DNA of 64,000 nucleotides from assembly GCF_033807535.1 (NCBI RefSeq), contig NZ_CP136856.1, forward strand, positions 3,255,001-3,319,000, in the 5' to 3' direction. The stretch comes from Oceanisphaera sp. IT1-181 (GTDB lineage Bacteria; Pseudomonadota; Gammaproteobacteria; Enterobacterales; Aeromonadaceae). Shown in pieces: positions 41,966 to 51,217 of this stretch; positions within the stretch are counted from its first letter, which is position 1, and each line of letters begins with the position of its first letter. Both the position numbers and the translations under genes were made by a program. The notes below the pieces were generated by a model. The model made no database searches. It was not told the origin of the DNA and worked only from the letters and a program-made list of their open reading frames with translations.

Positions 41966-42640
41966 CTACTTGTGAAAGGGATCACTGGGTTTGGCCGCCA
42001 GTGCCTGATAATGTGCCATCAAACTACTCAGCTCCAGCCCAAGCTCTGGGTGAAAATAAGGTTTTAACAGCAACAATATCCGCGATACACCCTCATATAA
42101 CACCGCTTGGCTAATATGCGGCGTCAGTGATTGCGCCGACTGATAGCTAACCCAGAACGACACCAGCATTTTTAGCACATCCGTTAACGGCGCTATCTCT
42201 GCATCGGCAATGATCAGTACTTGCTGTTGATTCAGCTCACGCAACAAGGCCTGCAAATTCAACGTCAGCTCTTGCTGCACCGCCAGATATTGCTGATGCA
42301 GTTCGGGATCACGCTGCAAAATATCGTTGAGATTGGCGTAAAAGAAGCGAAATTCCCACATCACATAGAAAGTAGCATCCAAATAATGAAACCACATCGC
42401 CGGGCTCGCAGAGCTACTGCTTACAGGTCCACTAAGAGGGGTAAAATTCTGGCGCAAATGCTCGCTGTATTGCAAAAATATACGCGCGATAATGTGGTTT
42501 TTATTACGAAAATGGTAATACAGATTGCCAGGGCTGATGCCCAAATGCGCCGCTATATGATTGGTAGTGACATTGGCTTCGCCTTGCTCGTTAAACAACT
42601 GCAAGGCGGCGGCCACAATTCGTTCTTTGGTTTTTATCAT
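41966..42640 (-). CDS. TetR-family transcriptional regulator
   Basis: A 224-residue regulator with an N-terminal TetR helix-turn-helix (KERIVAAALQLFNEQGEANVTTNHIAAHLGI and NLYYHFRNKNHI, about residues 4-50) and a C-terminal ligand-binding domain with no recognised specificity. I start it at ATG 42640; an in-frame TTG at 42649 is possible. It precedes kbl-tdh on the same strand with a 96-bp gap and is divergent from hldD. It could control either, but nothing in the sequence names its ligand. Confidence 0.85.
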   Translation of the reverse strand: MIKTKERIVAAALQLFNEQGEANVTTNHIAAHLGISPGNLYYHFRNKNHIIARIFLQYSEHLRQNFTPLSGPVSSSSASPAMWFHYLDATFYVMWEFRFFYANLNDILQRDPELHQQYLAVQQELTLNLQALLRELNQQQVLIIADAEIAPLTDVLKMLVSFWVSYQSAQSLTPHISQAVLYEGVSRILLLLKPYFHPELGLELSSLMAHYQALAAKPSDPFHK

Positions 42641-42779
42641 GGGAACCAAAAGCTCAAGGTAGTTTGCTAAATAATAACACAGGCAGCCGAGTTAGTTTTC
42701 TCAGCCCTAAGCGTGATAAACTTACGCCAATTTTATTGTTAGTGACGCCGGACTCTCCGGCCAACCAGAGGCAAATCTG

Positions 42780-43733
42780 ATGATCATAGTGACTGGCGGC
42801 GCCGGCTTTATCGGCAGTAACCTAGTAAAAACCCTGAACGACCAAGGGCGCACCGACGTTGTGGTCATCGACGACCTCACAGATGGCACCAAGTTTGTGA
42901 ATCTTGTGGATCTGACCATTGCCGACTACCTCGACAAAGACGAGTTTATCCAGCGCATCTTCTCCGGCGACGACTTTGAAGAATGGGGCGGCATTGAAGC
43001 TATCTTTCATGAAGGCGCCTGCTCAGCCACTACCGAGTGGGACGGCAAATTCATGATGGAAAATAACTATCAATATTCCAAAGACTTGCTGCATTACTGC
43101 ATCGAGCGTGAAATTCCGTTTATTTATGCCTCATCTGCAGCCACCTACGGCGGGCGTAACGACAACTTTATTGAAGAGCCGCAATATGAGCAGCCGCTCA
43201 ACGTCTATGGCTACTCTAAGCAATTGTTCGACCAATATGTACGCCGTTTAATGCCAGAGATCAGCTCACAAGTAGTGGGTTTAAAGTATTTCAACGTCTA
43301 CGGCCCGCGTGAGCAGCATAAAGGCGGCATGTCGAGCGTGGCCTTCCACCTCAACACTCAACTGCACAAAGGCGAAAACCCTAAGTTATTCGCCGGTTGT
43401 GACGGCTTCCCTGATGGCGGCCAAATGCGCGACTTCATCTATGTAGAAGACGTATGCAAAGTAAATCTGTGGTTCTGGGAAAACCCAGAAGTGAGCGGCA
43501 TCTTTAACTGCGGCACCGGCCAAGCCGAGCCGTTCCAAAATGTCGCCGAAGCCGTGATCAAGCACCATAACAAGGGAGAAATTGAATATATCCCCTTCCC
43601 CGAGCAGTTAAAAGGCCGCTACCAGAGCTTTACCCAAGCGGACCTCACCAAACTGCGCGCCGCCGGTTATCCGCACAAATTTAAAACCGTCGCCGAGGGC
43701 ACCAGCGAATACATGGCTTGGTTGAATAAGTAA
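42780..43733 (+). CDS. hldD: ADP-L-glycero-D-manno-heptose-6-epimerase
   Basis: HldD makes the ADP-heptose donor for the lipopolysaccharide inner core. The 317-residue short-chain dehydrogenase-type enzyme has the NADP motif GGAGFIGSNLVKTL at residues 6-19, the catalytic YGYSK (Tyr-x-x-x-Lys) near residue 143, and VVGLKYFNVYGPREQHKG. Length and motifs match E. coli HldD. It opens the LPS core locus and overlaps the next glycosyltransferase by one base (TAATG). Confidence 0.97.
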   Translation: MIIVTGGAGFIGSNLVKTLNDQGRTDVVVIDDLTDGTKFVNLVDLTIADYLDKDEFIQRIFSGDDFEEWGGIEAIFHEGACSATTEWDGKFMMENNYQYSKDLLHYCIEREIPFIYASSAATYGGRNDNFIEEPQYEQPLNVYGYSKQLFDQYVRRLMPEISSQVVGLKYFNVYGPREQHKGGMSSVAFHLNTQLHKGENPKLFAGCDGFPDGGQMRDFIYVEDVCKVNLWFWENPEVSGIFNCGTGQAEPFQNVAEAVIKHHNKGEIEYIPFPEQLKGRYQSFTQADLTKLRAAGYPHKFKTVAEGTSEYMAWLNK

Positions 43734-44872
43734 TGACCAGCACCAATAATTCTAACCACCGCGTTGCTCATATCTGCCTTTCTAAAGGCTGGGGTGGCTT
43801 AGAAATGTATCCAGCGCGCGTCAGCAAATATTTACCAGAGCAGAGCTGGGAAGCGGTGGCTATTTGCTTCAAAGGCGGCAAAGTGGCGCAGTCTTTCCTT
43901 GACATAGGAAGTGACGTTTTCGAAGTTAGTAGTCAAGCGAATGCTTTGTTCAAGATTCGCACGTTAGTTAACTGGCTTAAAGAGCGCAATGTTTCTGTAT
44001 TACATTGTCATAAATCAAGCGACTTGCGCCTGGCTGCCATACTAAAAAAGATGATCGGCTGTCGAGTCATTTTTACTGAGCATATGGGCGTAACTCGTCC
44101 GAAAAAAGATTTTCTGCATCGTTGGATATACAGCCATGTCGATCAAGTTCTGTCTATCAGCGATGTCACCTTAGCCCGTAATATTAAAGCGCTTCCCGTA
44201 GATCCAAGTAAAATAAAACGGCTTTGGTTAGGTACTGAATTTAAAAAACCAGACAGAACAGTAAACGATATTAAACAAGAGTTAGGCCTAACAGATCAGC
44301 AGCTCATTATTGGGCTGCCTGGAAGACTCTGCCCAGGTAAAGGACATTGCGTACTGCTCGATGCTTTTAAACTATTGCAAGACGATAGCGCATTTAAAGA
44401 CGCAAAGTTACTAATCGTTGGTGGGCTAAGCGCACAAGATGGCGCAGATGAAGATTTTGTTAGAGGGTTAGAAAATAAGATAGATGATGCCAAACTAACT
44501 GATAAAGTTGTTTTCTCTGGTTTTAGATCGGATATGGCCAATCTACTAGCGATCATGGATGTGGTATGCATACCTTCACAAAATGAGGCTTTTGGTCTAA
44601 CAGCTATTGAAGCCATGGCTGCAGGAAGGAAAATTGTCGCTGCAGATTCGGGAGCGTTGCCAGAAATTATTGAAAATACCGGATTGTTAGCTTCCCCTGA
44701 CTCCGCTGAAAGCTTTGCATTAGCCATAAATAAAATTCAACAGCATACTAATATAAATATTTCTAGACTAACTCAAGAGAGAGCTGAAAAATTATTTTCC
44801 ATACAAAATCACGTGCGAAAATTATCGGAAATTTACATTGAAAAACTTCCACCTAGCTATAAAAACACTTAA
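43733..44872 (+). CDS. Glycosyltransferase family 4 (LPS core)
   Basis: A 379-residue GT-B-fold glycosyltransferase. The N-terminal half has LSKGWGGLEMYPARVSKYL, and the C-terminal donor-binding half has GLPGRLCPGKGH near residue 198 and the E-x7-E motif in PSQNEAFGLTAIEAMAAG near residue 290. It is coupled to hldD by a one-base overlap, so a role in the LPS core is likely. Base composition shifts to AT-rich through the second half. The sugar and acceptor are not deducible. Confidence 0.88.
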   Translation: MTSTNNSNHRVAHICLSKGWGGLEMYPARVSKYLPEQSWEAVAICFKGGKVAQSFLDIGSDVFEVSSQANALFKIRTLVNWLKERNVSVLHCHKSSDLRLAAILKKMIGCRVIFTEHMGVTRPKKDFLHRWIYSHVDQVLSISDVTLARNIKALPVDPSKIKRLWLGTEFKKPDRTVNDIKQELGLTDQQLIIGLPGRLCPGKGHCVLLDAFKLLQDDSAFKDAKLLIVGGLSAQDGADEDFVRGLENKIDDAKLTDKVVFSGFRSDMANLLAIMDVVCIPSQNEAFGLTAIEAMAAGRKIVAADSGALPEIIENTGLLASPDSAESFALAINKIQQHTNINISRLTQERAEKLFSIQNHVRKLSEIYIEKLPPSYKNT

Positions 44873-44973
44873 TCAATTAGATACTTATGCTCAACCATGT
44901 TATTACTCTTTAAATTAACACACTAAGCCAAAATGAAGTAAAGGGTAATACTTCATTATAAAATAGAGTATTT

Positions 44974-45882
44974 ATGAAAGTTTCGATTGTCATAATAAAT
45001 TTTAACTCTACCATTCACACTATAAAATGTGTTGAATCAATACTAGAAAAAACAAAAACAGAAATAGAAGTCATTATTGTAGATAACAACTCTGAAGATA
45101 AGGAGCGAAATGCGCTAGAATTATGGCATCAGAAACAAAGCAAAAATGTGAAGTATATAAAATCAAAATTAAATACTGGTTTTGCTATGGGCAACATGTT
45201 GGGTGCCAATTTTTCCTACGGTGAATATATTTTTTTACTAAATAATGATTGTCTATTACTAAATAGCGCCATCGATAATTTAGTTGAATTTATGGACAAA
45301 AATCATAACGTAGGACTAGCGAGTCCTAAAATATTTGACGGCGAAAAAAATTACACTCCATCTTTTAACTATCCTCCTACTGTCGCTAACAAATGGTTAG
45401 GTAGCTCTGTCTGCCGGATATTCAATAAAGAAGCATATCCTCCAAGAAAGAAAAAATATCTATCACCGGTATCTGTCCCTATGATTTCCGGCTCTGCAAT
45501 GTTTTTTCGGAAAAGTTGTTTTAATGAACTGGGGGGGTTAGACACCAACTTTTTCCTTTACTGTGAAGAAGAAGACGTTAGTATTAGAGCGAAAAGAAAC
45601 GGTTATGATATTTATTATAATCCCGCTGCAGAAATAATTCATTTCTGTGGTGCCAGTACGCAAAGAAGTTTAGATATTGAAAAAGAATTTTATATTTCAC
45701 TTTTCTATATGTTAGAAAAAAACTATAGCTTACTACCTAGAAATTTAATAAAACTTAGATATATAATTAAAGAACTTAAAAAAGCAACAAAAAACAAAAG
45801 ACACATGAAAATATTTTTATTCCTGTTAAAAGGCCCATCTTTAACAGAATCAATGCGCCATAAGATGAAATGTAGCCGATAA
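44974..45882 (+). CDS. Glycosyltransferase family 2 (AT-rich, probably acquired)
   Basis: A 302-residue GT-A-fold glycosyltransferase. It starts VSIVIINFNSTIHTIKCVES and has the DxD-like LLNNDCLLLNS near residue 92, and the acceptor-side GGLDTNFFLYCEEEDVSIRAKRNG near residue 190, which is typical of rhamnosyltransferase-like enzymes. The codons are extremely A/T-rich (many AAA, ATA, AAT), unlike the surrounding housekeeping genes, so it is probably horizontally acquired. It is flanked by AT-rich gaps of about 100 and 80 bp. Confidence 0.87.
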   Translation: MKVSIVIINFNSTIHTIKCVESILEKTKTEIEVIIVDNNSEDKERNALELWHQKQSKNVKYIKSKLNTGFAMGNMLGANFSYGEYIFLLNNDCLLLNSAIDNLVEFMDKNHNVGLASPKIFDGEKNYTPSFNYPPTVANKWLGSSVCRIFNKEAYPPRKKKYLSPVSVPMISGSAMFFRKSCFNELGGLDTNFFLYCEEEDVSIRAKRNGYDIYYNPAAEIIHFCGASTQRSLDIEKEFYISLFYMLEKNYSLLPRNLIKLRYIIKELKKATKNKRHMKIFLFLLKGPSLTESMRHKMKCSR

Positions 45883-45985
45883 TTATGTTAAACAAATATA
45901 AATTGACATGTGTAAAAATAAATTATAGGCGTACACTTTTATCAATTAAACGACTCATCGATTGATAGCTACTAGCGTGAATATT

Positions 45986-47020
45986 ATGAAAATTTTAGTC
46001 ATAGGCCCGTCTTGGGTTGGCGACATGGTAATGTCACAAAGCCTGTACATTAGTATTAAGCAAGAACACCCTAATGCCGAGCTGCATGTGTTGGCGCCGG
46101 CATGGTGCTGTGCTCTTCTGGAGCGCATGCCTGAGGTAGACAAGGCGATCGTCATGCCGCTAGGCCATGGTGATTTTAAGCTGTTCGAACGCTTTCGTCT
46201 CGGGCGGCAGCTCAAGGCACAAAACTACGATTGGTCTATCGTGCAGCCTAACTCATTGAAGTCAGCGCTGATCCCGCTATTTTCCGGCATTAAGAAGCGT
46301 ACCGGTTGGAAAGGCGAATATCGCTATGGCCTACTCAATGACTTACGCAGTAATAAGCGGAGTTTTCCGCTCATGGTTGAGCGCTATGACGCCTTAGCCT
46401 ACCCCAAAGCGCACATGATAGATAACCATTGCCTGCCAAATTTACCTTGGCCTGCCCTCACTGTTGACCAGAAAAACCAACAACTCGCAGTGGCAGAGCT
46501 GCAGTTAGATACGAGTAGGCCAGTATTAAGCCTGTGTCCTGGAGCCGAGTTTGGCCCTTCGAAGCGGTGGCCTGAACAGCATTATGCGGAGGTTGCTAAA
46601 CAGCAAATTGAGCAAGGTAAACAAGTGTGGATTTTTGGCTCCGCCAAAGATATTACCGTCGCCGAAACTATACGTCATTCTTTGCCAGCAGCATTACAAT
46701 CCAACTGCCATATTCTGGCAGGCAAAACATCTCTGCACCAAGCCATTGATCTGATGGCGCTAAGCGCTATGGTGGTGTCTAACGACTCCGGATTAATGCA
46801 TATTGCAGCCGCCTTACAACGCCCTCTGGTTGCTGTCTATGGCTCTACTTCCCCCAAATATACGCCCCCGTTGGCGGAGCAAGTAGCCGTCGTACATACA
46901 AATATTGAATGCAGACCCTGCTTTCAACGTGAATGTCCACTAGGTCATTTAAAATGCTTAAAGGACCTAGCGCCACAGCTAGTGATCAATGCTATTAATA
47001 AATTACAAGAACGGGAATAG
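45986..47020 (+). CDS. waaF: ADP-heptose:LPS heptosyltransferase II
   Basis: WaaF adds the second heptose of the LPS inner core. The 344-residue GT9 protein starts MKILVIGPSWVGDMVMSQSL and has the donor-binding stretch LCPGAEFGPSKRWPEQHY near residue 182, then VVSNDSGLMHIAAALQRPLVAVYGSTSPKYTPPL near residue 260, which are close to E. coli WaaF. I start at ATG 45986; the in-frame TTG upstream (45962) is unlikely. The next gene starts one base after its stop. Confidence 0.93.
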   Translation: MKILVIGPSWVGDMVMSQSLYISIKQEHPNAELHVLAPAWCCALLERMPEVDKAIVMPLGHGDFKLFERFRLGRQLKAQNYDWSIVQPNSLKSALIPLFSGIKKRTGWKGEYRYGLLNDLRSNKRSFPLMVERYDALAYPKAHMIDNHCLPNLPWPALTVDQKNQQLAVAELQLDTSRPVLSLCPGAEFGPSKRWPEQHYAEVAKQQIEQGKQVWIFGSAKDITVAETIRHSLPAALQSNCHILAGKTSLHQAIDLMALSAMVVSNDSGLMHIAAALQRPLVAVYGSTSPKYTPPLAEQVAVVHTNIECRPCFQRECPLGHLKCLKDLAPQLVINAINKLQERE

Positions 47021-47021
47021 A

Positions 47022-48062
47022 ATGAGAAATCGTATGAAGCATTTATGGTTCGAAAAAGGCGGTTATGCTAATAAGAAAGCTCGTTACTTTTTAGCGAACA
47101 ACTTCAACCCCGACAATATAAAAAACATTGCCGTGATTAGACATGCCGCATTAGGCGACCAAGTCATTACTCGTCCATTTTTGGTCGAGGCTAGAAAGTT
47201 TTTCCCAAACGCTCACATTACGCTCTGTGCCGTATCTAACTATCAGTATGGTATGCCTAGTGATCTTGCAGATAGTGTGCACATCATGCACGGGCCCGAT
47301 ATGAAATCTGAAATAAACCTAGCTGAAAAAATCGCTAATATCAAAAACTTACCTGAACAGGATATTATCTTTGATTTAGCTGCAACTAATAGATCCTACT
47401 GGATGACAGCATTATCGAAAGCTACATTGAAGATAGGATTCCCTTACCGTTCTATTTTAAATAAACTTTTATATGATGTAGCCGTTTTTCGATCCGACTT
47501 TAGCTCTGAAATAGAGACGATGCTGGATATGCTAAGAATAATCGGTCACAACCCTGAGTATCCATTAGACTTTTCATATCCTAACAATACTGATCATAAA
47601 AACATCAGCACACCTTTTATAGTATATTTTAATGGTGCATCTCAAGAATCAAAAATGTATCCAATTACAGAGCAAGCAAAATTATTAGAAAAAGCAGTAC
47701 AAAAACTCCCTGAATATCAGCATATATTTCTAGAGGGATTAAATAAAAAAGAAAAAGGTGGCACGTTGCAGCACTTAACAAGCCATAAGAACTTCTCCAT
47801 TCAGCCTTGCCTTGAGTTAGCACAACTAGCTCAATTACTCTCAGAAGCTACCTTAGTGGTAAGCACGGATACGGGCATAAGAAACTTAGCGATTGCCACT
47901 CACACGCCCACCGTCGGTATTTTTTATTCAACGGTACCTTTTCGTTATACACCGTCTTATGAATATCATCACATTGTGATGAATGCAGATGCCAGTTTGC
48001 CTTCACCTGAGCAAGTATTATCTGGCATAAATACTACTTTGCAGCATCTTAAAACATCATGA
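47022..48062 (+). CDS. Glycosyltransferase family 9 (heptosyltransferase-like)
   Basis: A 346-residue GT9 protein with AVIRHAALGDQVITRPFLVEA near residue 34 and STDTGIRNLAIATHTPTVGIFY near residue 284. The usual PG(S/A)-x-W-x-E-x-W donor loop is poorly conserved (FNGASQESKMYPITEQ). It is less similar to waaF than to WaaQ-like core heptosyltransferases. The central part is AT-rich. It is tightly placed between waaF and waaA, with a four-base overlap to waaA, so it acts in core synthesis. Confidence 0.82.
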   Translation: MRNRMKHLWFEKGGYANKKARYFLANNFNPDNIKNIAVIRHAALGDQVITRPFLVEARKFFPNAHITLCAVSNYQYGMPSDLADSVHIMHGPDMKSEINLAEKIANIKNLPEQDIIFDLAATNRSYWMTALSKATLKIGFPYRSILNKLLYDVAVFRSDFSSEIETMLDMLRIIGHNPEYPLDFSYPNNTDHKNISTPFIVYFNGASQESKMYPITEQAKLLEKAVQKLPEYQHIFLEGLNKKEKGGTLQHLTSHKNFSIQPCLELAQLAQLLSEATLVVSTDTGIRNLAIATHTPTVGIFYSTVPFRYTPSYEYHHIVMNADASLPSPEQVLSGINTTLQHLKTS

Positions 48063-49315
48063 CTTCTTTGCTGTATAACATATTAACCCACCTTTTTAGC
48101 CCAATTTTATTGGCAATATTGTATTGGCCTAAAAAAGGCAAGCCGGGTTTTGGCAAGCGATGGTCTGAGCACTTAGGGTTAGTGCCAACCTCCAGACAAC
48201 AAAATCCTATTTGGCTACACGCGGTGAGTGTGGGCGAAATCATCGCCGCTACCCCGCTAATCAAAGCTCTGAAGGCCGAATACCCAGAACTGCCAATTCT
48301 GGTCACTACTACTACGCGCACCGGTGCTGATTTAGCGGAGAAGCTAGGTGATTTAATCGAGCATCGCTATGCGCCGTTAGACTTTCCTTGGGCGGTGGCG
48401 CTGTTTTTGCGGCGCATGCAGCCACGCGCGCTACTGATCATGGAAACTGAGCTCTGGCCCAATTGGCTACAAGCCTGTGGCAAGCGGCAATTGCCGGTTA
48501 TGGTGTTGAATGCGCGGCTCTCCGCTCGTTCTGCCACTCGCTATCAACGATTTCACGCTGTTTTTAGACTGTTATCAAAAAATATCAGCCACATCGCCTG
48601 CCAATATCCCGCAGATGCCCAGCGCTTTTCTGATCTAGGCGTGGCCAACGACAAGCTGAGTGTTACTGGCTCCATTAAGTTTGATATTGATTACGGTGCA
48701 GAGGTACATCAACAAGGGCAGCAGTTACGTATACAGCTAGGTATTGAGCGCCCAGTCTGGATTGCCGCTTCAACTCATGAAGGGGAAGATGAACAAATAC
48801 TGGCGGCTCATAAACAACTATTAACAATACTGCCCGATGCGTTATTGATCTTGGTACCTCGTCATCCGCAGCGTTTCGCTCAAGTGGCGGAATTAGTAAA
48901 GCAGCAAAGTTTAACGTTAGTTCGCCGCACTCAGACCACGCTCGTTATTGATAGTCAGGTCTATTTGGGTGATACCATGGGCGAATTACCTATCATGTTA
49001 GCAGCCGCTGATATCACCTTTGTGGGGGGCAGTTTAATTGTACGCGGTGGTCATAACTTACTGGAGCCTGCTGCCTTAGCTAAACCGGTACTTACCGGCC
49101 CTTCGATATTTAACTTCACTGATATTTATCAAAGGTTGCTTGAGCAGGATGCGCTGATCACGGTAAGCGATGCCATCACCTTATCCGACACCTTAATAAT
49201 ATTATTCAGGGATAAGCCCCGCCGCCTACAGTTAGGCAACAATGCCCTCGATGTGGTAAACGAGAATAAAGGGGCCATTAATAAAACACTGCAATGTATG
49301 CAGAATTTTATCTAA
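48059..49315 (+). CDS. waaA: 3-deoxy-D-manno-octulosonic acid (Kdo) transferase
   Basis: WaaA transfers Kdo from CMP-Kdo to lipid A, founding the LPS core. The 418-residue protein has an N-terminal membrane anchor (about residues 5-22), the GT30 segments GLVPTSRQQNPIWLHAVSVGEIIAATPLIKAL near residues 41-72 and METELWPNWLQACG near residue 127, and the C-terminal FVGGSLIVRGGHNLLEPAALAKP near residue 321. It overlaps the preceding gene by four bases (ATGA). Whether it adds one or two Kdo is not visible, but the kdkA gene next door suggests a single phosphorylated Kdo. Confidence 0.95.
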   Translation: MTSLLYNILTHLFSPILLAILYWPKKGKPGFGKRWSEHLGLVPTSRQQNPIWLHAVSVGEIIAATPLIKALKAEYPELPILVTTTTRTGADLAEKLGDLIEHRYAPLDFPWAVALFLRRMQPRALLIMETELWPNWLQACGKRQLPVMVLNARLSARSATRYQRFHAVFRLLSKNISHIACQYPADAQRFSDLGVANDKLSVTGSIKFDIDYGAEVHQQGQQLRIQLGIERPVWIAASTHEGEDEQILAAHKQLLTILPDALLILVPRHPQRFAQVAELVKQQSLTLVRRTQTTLVIDSQVYLGDTMGELPIMLAAADITFVGGSLIVRGGHNLLEPAALAKPVLTGPSIFNFTDIYQRLLEQDALITVSDAITLSDTLIILFRDKPRRLQLGNNALDVVNENKGAINKTLQCMQNFI

Positions 49316-49344
49316 AAAAAAGAGCCAAGAGTTGGCTCTTTTTT
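49314..49344. terminator. Bidirectional terminator between waaA and kdkA
   Basis: AGAGCCAA-GAG-TTGGCTCT is preceded by a run of A and followed by six T, between convergent genes. Confidence 0.9.
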
Positions 49345-49360
49345 GTTTAATTTAGATTAA

Positions 49361-50083
49361 TTACTTGGCTTTATAACTATTTAATAAGACGCGCCAATCG
49401 GCTTCTTGCCAGTGAAATTCGGGATGTAAGCCTTTCTCTTTGCGAAACGAGCGCAGCAATCTATCCATATTCTCGCGAGTCCAAGTGTTGGGCTGGCGAA
49501 AATGGCACTTATCAAAGTCAATCAACCAGACTTTGCCATCGGTATCGAGCAAGATATTGTGGCTATTTAAATCGGCATGATAAAGGCCCGCATCATGAAA
49601 GCGGCGAATGGTTTCACCTACGGCTTGCCACTCTTCTTTGGTTAAGGCGCGCTCTTTTAACACGGCGACTAAATCAAGCGAGTTTTCAACCAAGCTCAAT
49701 ATAATATCGGCTCGGTAAACTAAATTGGAGCGCACCATGCGAGCAGCACAAGGGCGAGGGACGGGTAAGCCACGGCGGTATAATTTAGCTAATACGGTAA
49801 ATTCGGCCATGGCGCGACTTTTAGACTCGGCGACGTGCAAGAAGGTATCTTCCATCACTCGACCTATCATGCCGCCGCGGTAATAATGGCGCAGTACCTT
49901 GTCGCACACCGCATCTTTTACAAACCAAGTGGTGTTACGGCCAACGGCTTTGCCACAAATGGCGTTTTGTTCCCGCCAGTAGTCGATCTCAAAAAAATCA
50001 CGCTGAAATGAGTCAAAACATTCCGGGTCATACCAGATAATTTCTGAACCGTGCTCAATGCGCTCCACTGTCGTTTCCCCCAA
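49361..50083 (-). CDS. kdkA: Kdo kinase (3-deoxy-D-manno-octulosonic acid kinase)
   Basis: KdkA phosphorylates the Kdo residue of the LPS inner core. The 240-residue protein has the protein-kinase-like catalytic segment LYHADLNSHNILLDTDGKVWLIDFDKC near residues 165-191, holding the HxDLN and DFD motifs, and DKVLRHYYRGGMIGRV near the N-terminus. The start is uncertain, either TTG 50083 or GTG 50068; both are non-ATG. It is transcribed towards waaA and is divergent from a GT9 gene. Vibrio and Haemophilus cores carry one phosphorylated Kdo made by this enzyme. Confidence 0.9.
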   Translation of the reverse strand: MGETTVERIEHGSEIIWYDPECFDSFQRDFFEIDYWREQNAICGKAVGRNTTWFVKDAVCDKVLRHYYRGGMIGRVMEDTFLHVAESKSRAMAEFTVLAKLYRRGLPVPRPCAARMVRSNLVYRADIILSLVENSLDLVAVLKERALTKEEWQAVGETIRRFHDAGLYHADLNSHNILLDTDGKVWLIDFDKCHFRQPNTWTRENMDRLLRSFRKEKGLHPEFHWQEADWRVLLNSYKAK

Positions 50084-50155
50084 GCCGAAAACACAGATTT
50101 TACATGGCTGGTCAGCCTTTGCATAATGCCTGACTCAAATTATGGAGATTTCCCT

Positions 50156-51217
50156 ATGGCCTTGTTCGATGCGCCCCCTATTAGTCTCTGTTTATTACGC
50201 TTATCTGCCATTGGCGACTGCTGCCATACCATCGCCTTAGTGCAGGCGATACAAAGACAATGGCCAACCACCAAGATCACCTGGATAACGGGCAAGGTTG
50301 AAGCTAACTTACTGCAGTTACTGCCAAAGGTAGAGATTATCGTGTTTGATAAGTCGGCCGGATGGCACGCTTACCGCCAGTTGTGGCGAGCACTCAAGGG
50401 ACGTGAGTTTGATGCGCTACTGCATATGCAGGCGGCACTGCGCGCCAGTATTGCTAGCTTAGGCATACGCGCCAAGTATCGACTCGGCTTCGATAAGTCT
50501 CGCGCTAAAGATGGCCAATGGTTATTTACCAATTATAAAGTGGCCCCTCTCGGCGAACATGTGGTGGATGGCTTTATGGCATTTGGCCAAGCCCTCGGCT
50601 TAACCGATGTCACGCCCCACTGGTCGCTCGACTTACCCGATGAAGCAGTGCTGTGGGCTAAACCTTATCAAACACAGCAGCCTTTATTATTGATCTGCCC
50701 CGCAGCCAGTAAAGCTTATAAAAACTGGACTGCCGAAGGGTACGCCAAGCTTGCCGAGTACGCCCACCACAAAGGCATGAAGGTAGTATTGATTGGCAGC
50801 CCAGCTCTGCAAGAACGTGAGCTAGCGGCACAGATCTGCGAATTAACGCCCCATATCACCAAGAATCTGGTCGGGGAGACCAGTCTACCGCAATTATTAG
50901 CGTTAATTAAAGTAGCGCGATTAGTAGTAGCACCCGATACAGGGCCAACCCACATGGCGACCCTAGTTGGGACGCCCGTGCTGGGCTTATACGCCCACCA
51001 TAACCCGGCACGCACCGGTCCCTATTATTGCCGCGATTATGTAGTGAGCGTCTATGACGCCGCTCTCTTGGCTGAAACCGGTAAAACCACCGAACAGCTG
51101 CCTTGGCGCACCCGTGTAAAAGACGCGCACGCCATGCAACGTATCGATATTGAGCAAGTTACTGCGCTGTTTGAGCGCATCATCTATGATTTTAATCTAT
51201 TACAGGAGCCTGTTTAA
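50156..51217 (+). CDS. Glycosyltransferase family 9 (probable heptosyltransferase I)
   Basis: A 353-residue GT9 protein that starts ISLCLLRLSAIGDCCHTIALVQA and has CPAASKAYKNWTAEGYAKLAEYA near residue 183 and VVAPDTGPTHMATLVGTPVLGLYAHHNP near residue 262. I start at ATG 50156 behind TGGAGATTT; an upstream frame to 50051 overlaps kdkA. Its 3' end overlaps the next glycosyltransferase by one base. With waaF placed at 45986, this is a good candidate for the WaaC step, but I do not assign the symbol. Confidence 0.85.
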   Translation: MALFDAPPISLCLLRLSAIGDCCHTIALVQAIQRQWPTTKITWITGKVEANLLQLLPKVEIIVFDKSAGWHAYRQLWRALKGREFDALLHMQAALRASIASLGIRAKYRLGFDKSRAKDGQWLFTNYKVAPLGEHVVDGFMAFGQALGLTDVTPHWSLDLPDEAVLWAKPYQTQQPLLLICPAASKAYKNWTAEGYAKLAEYAHHKGMKVVLIGSPALQERELAAQICELTPHITKNLVGETSLPQLLALIKVARLVVAPDTGPTHMATLVGTPVLGLYAHHNPARTGPYYCRDYVVSVYDAALLAETGKTTEQLPWRTRVKDAHAMQRIDIEQVTALFERIIYDFNLLQEPV

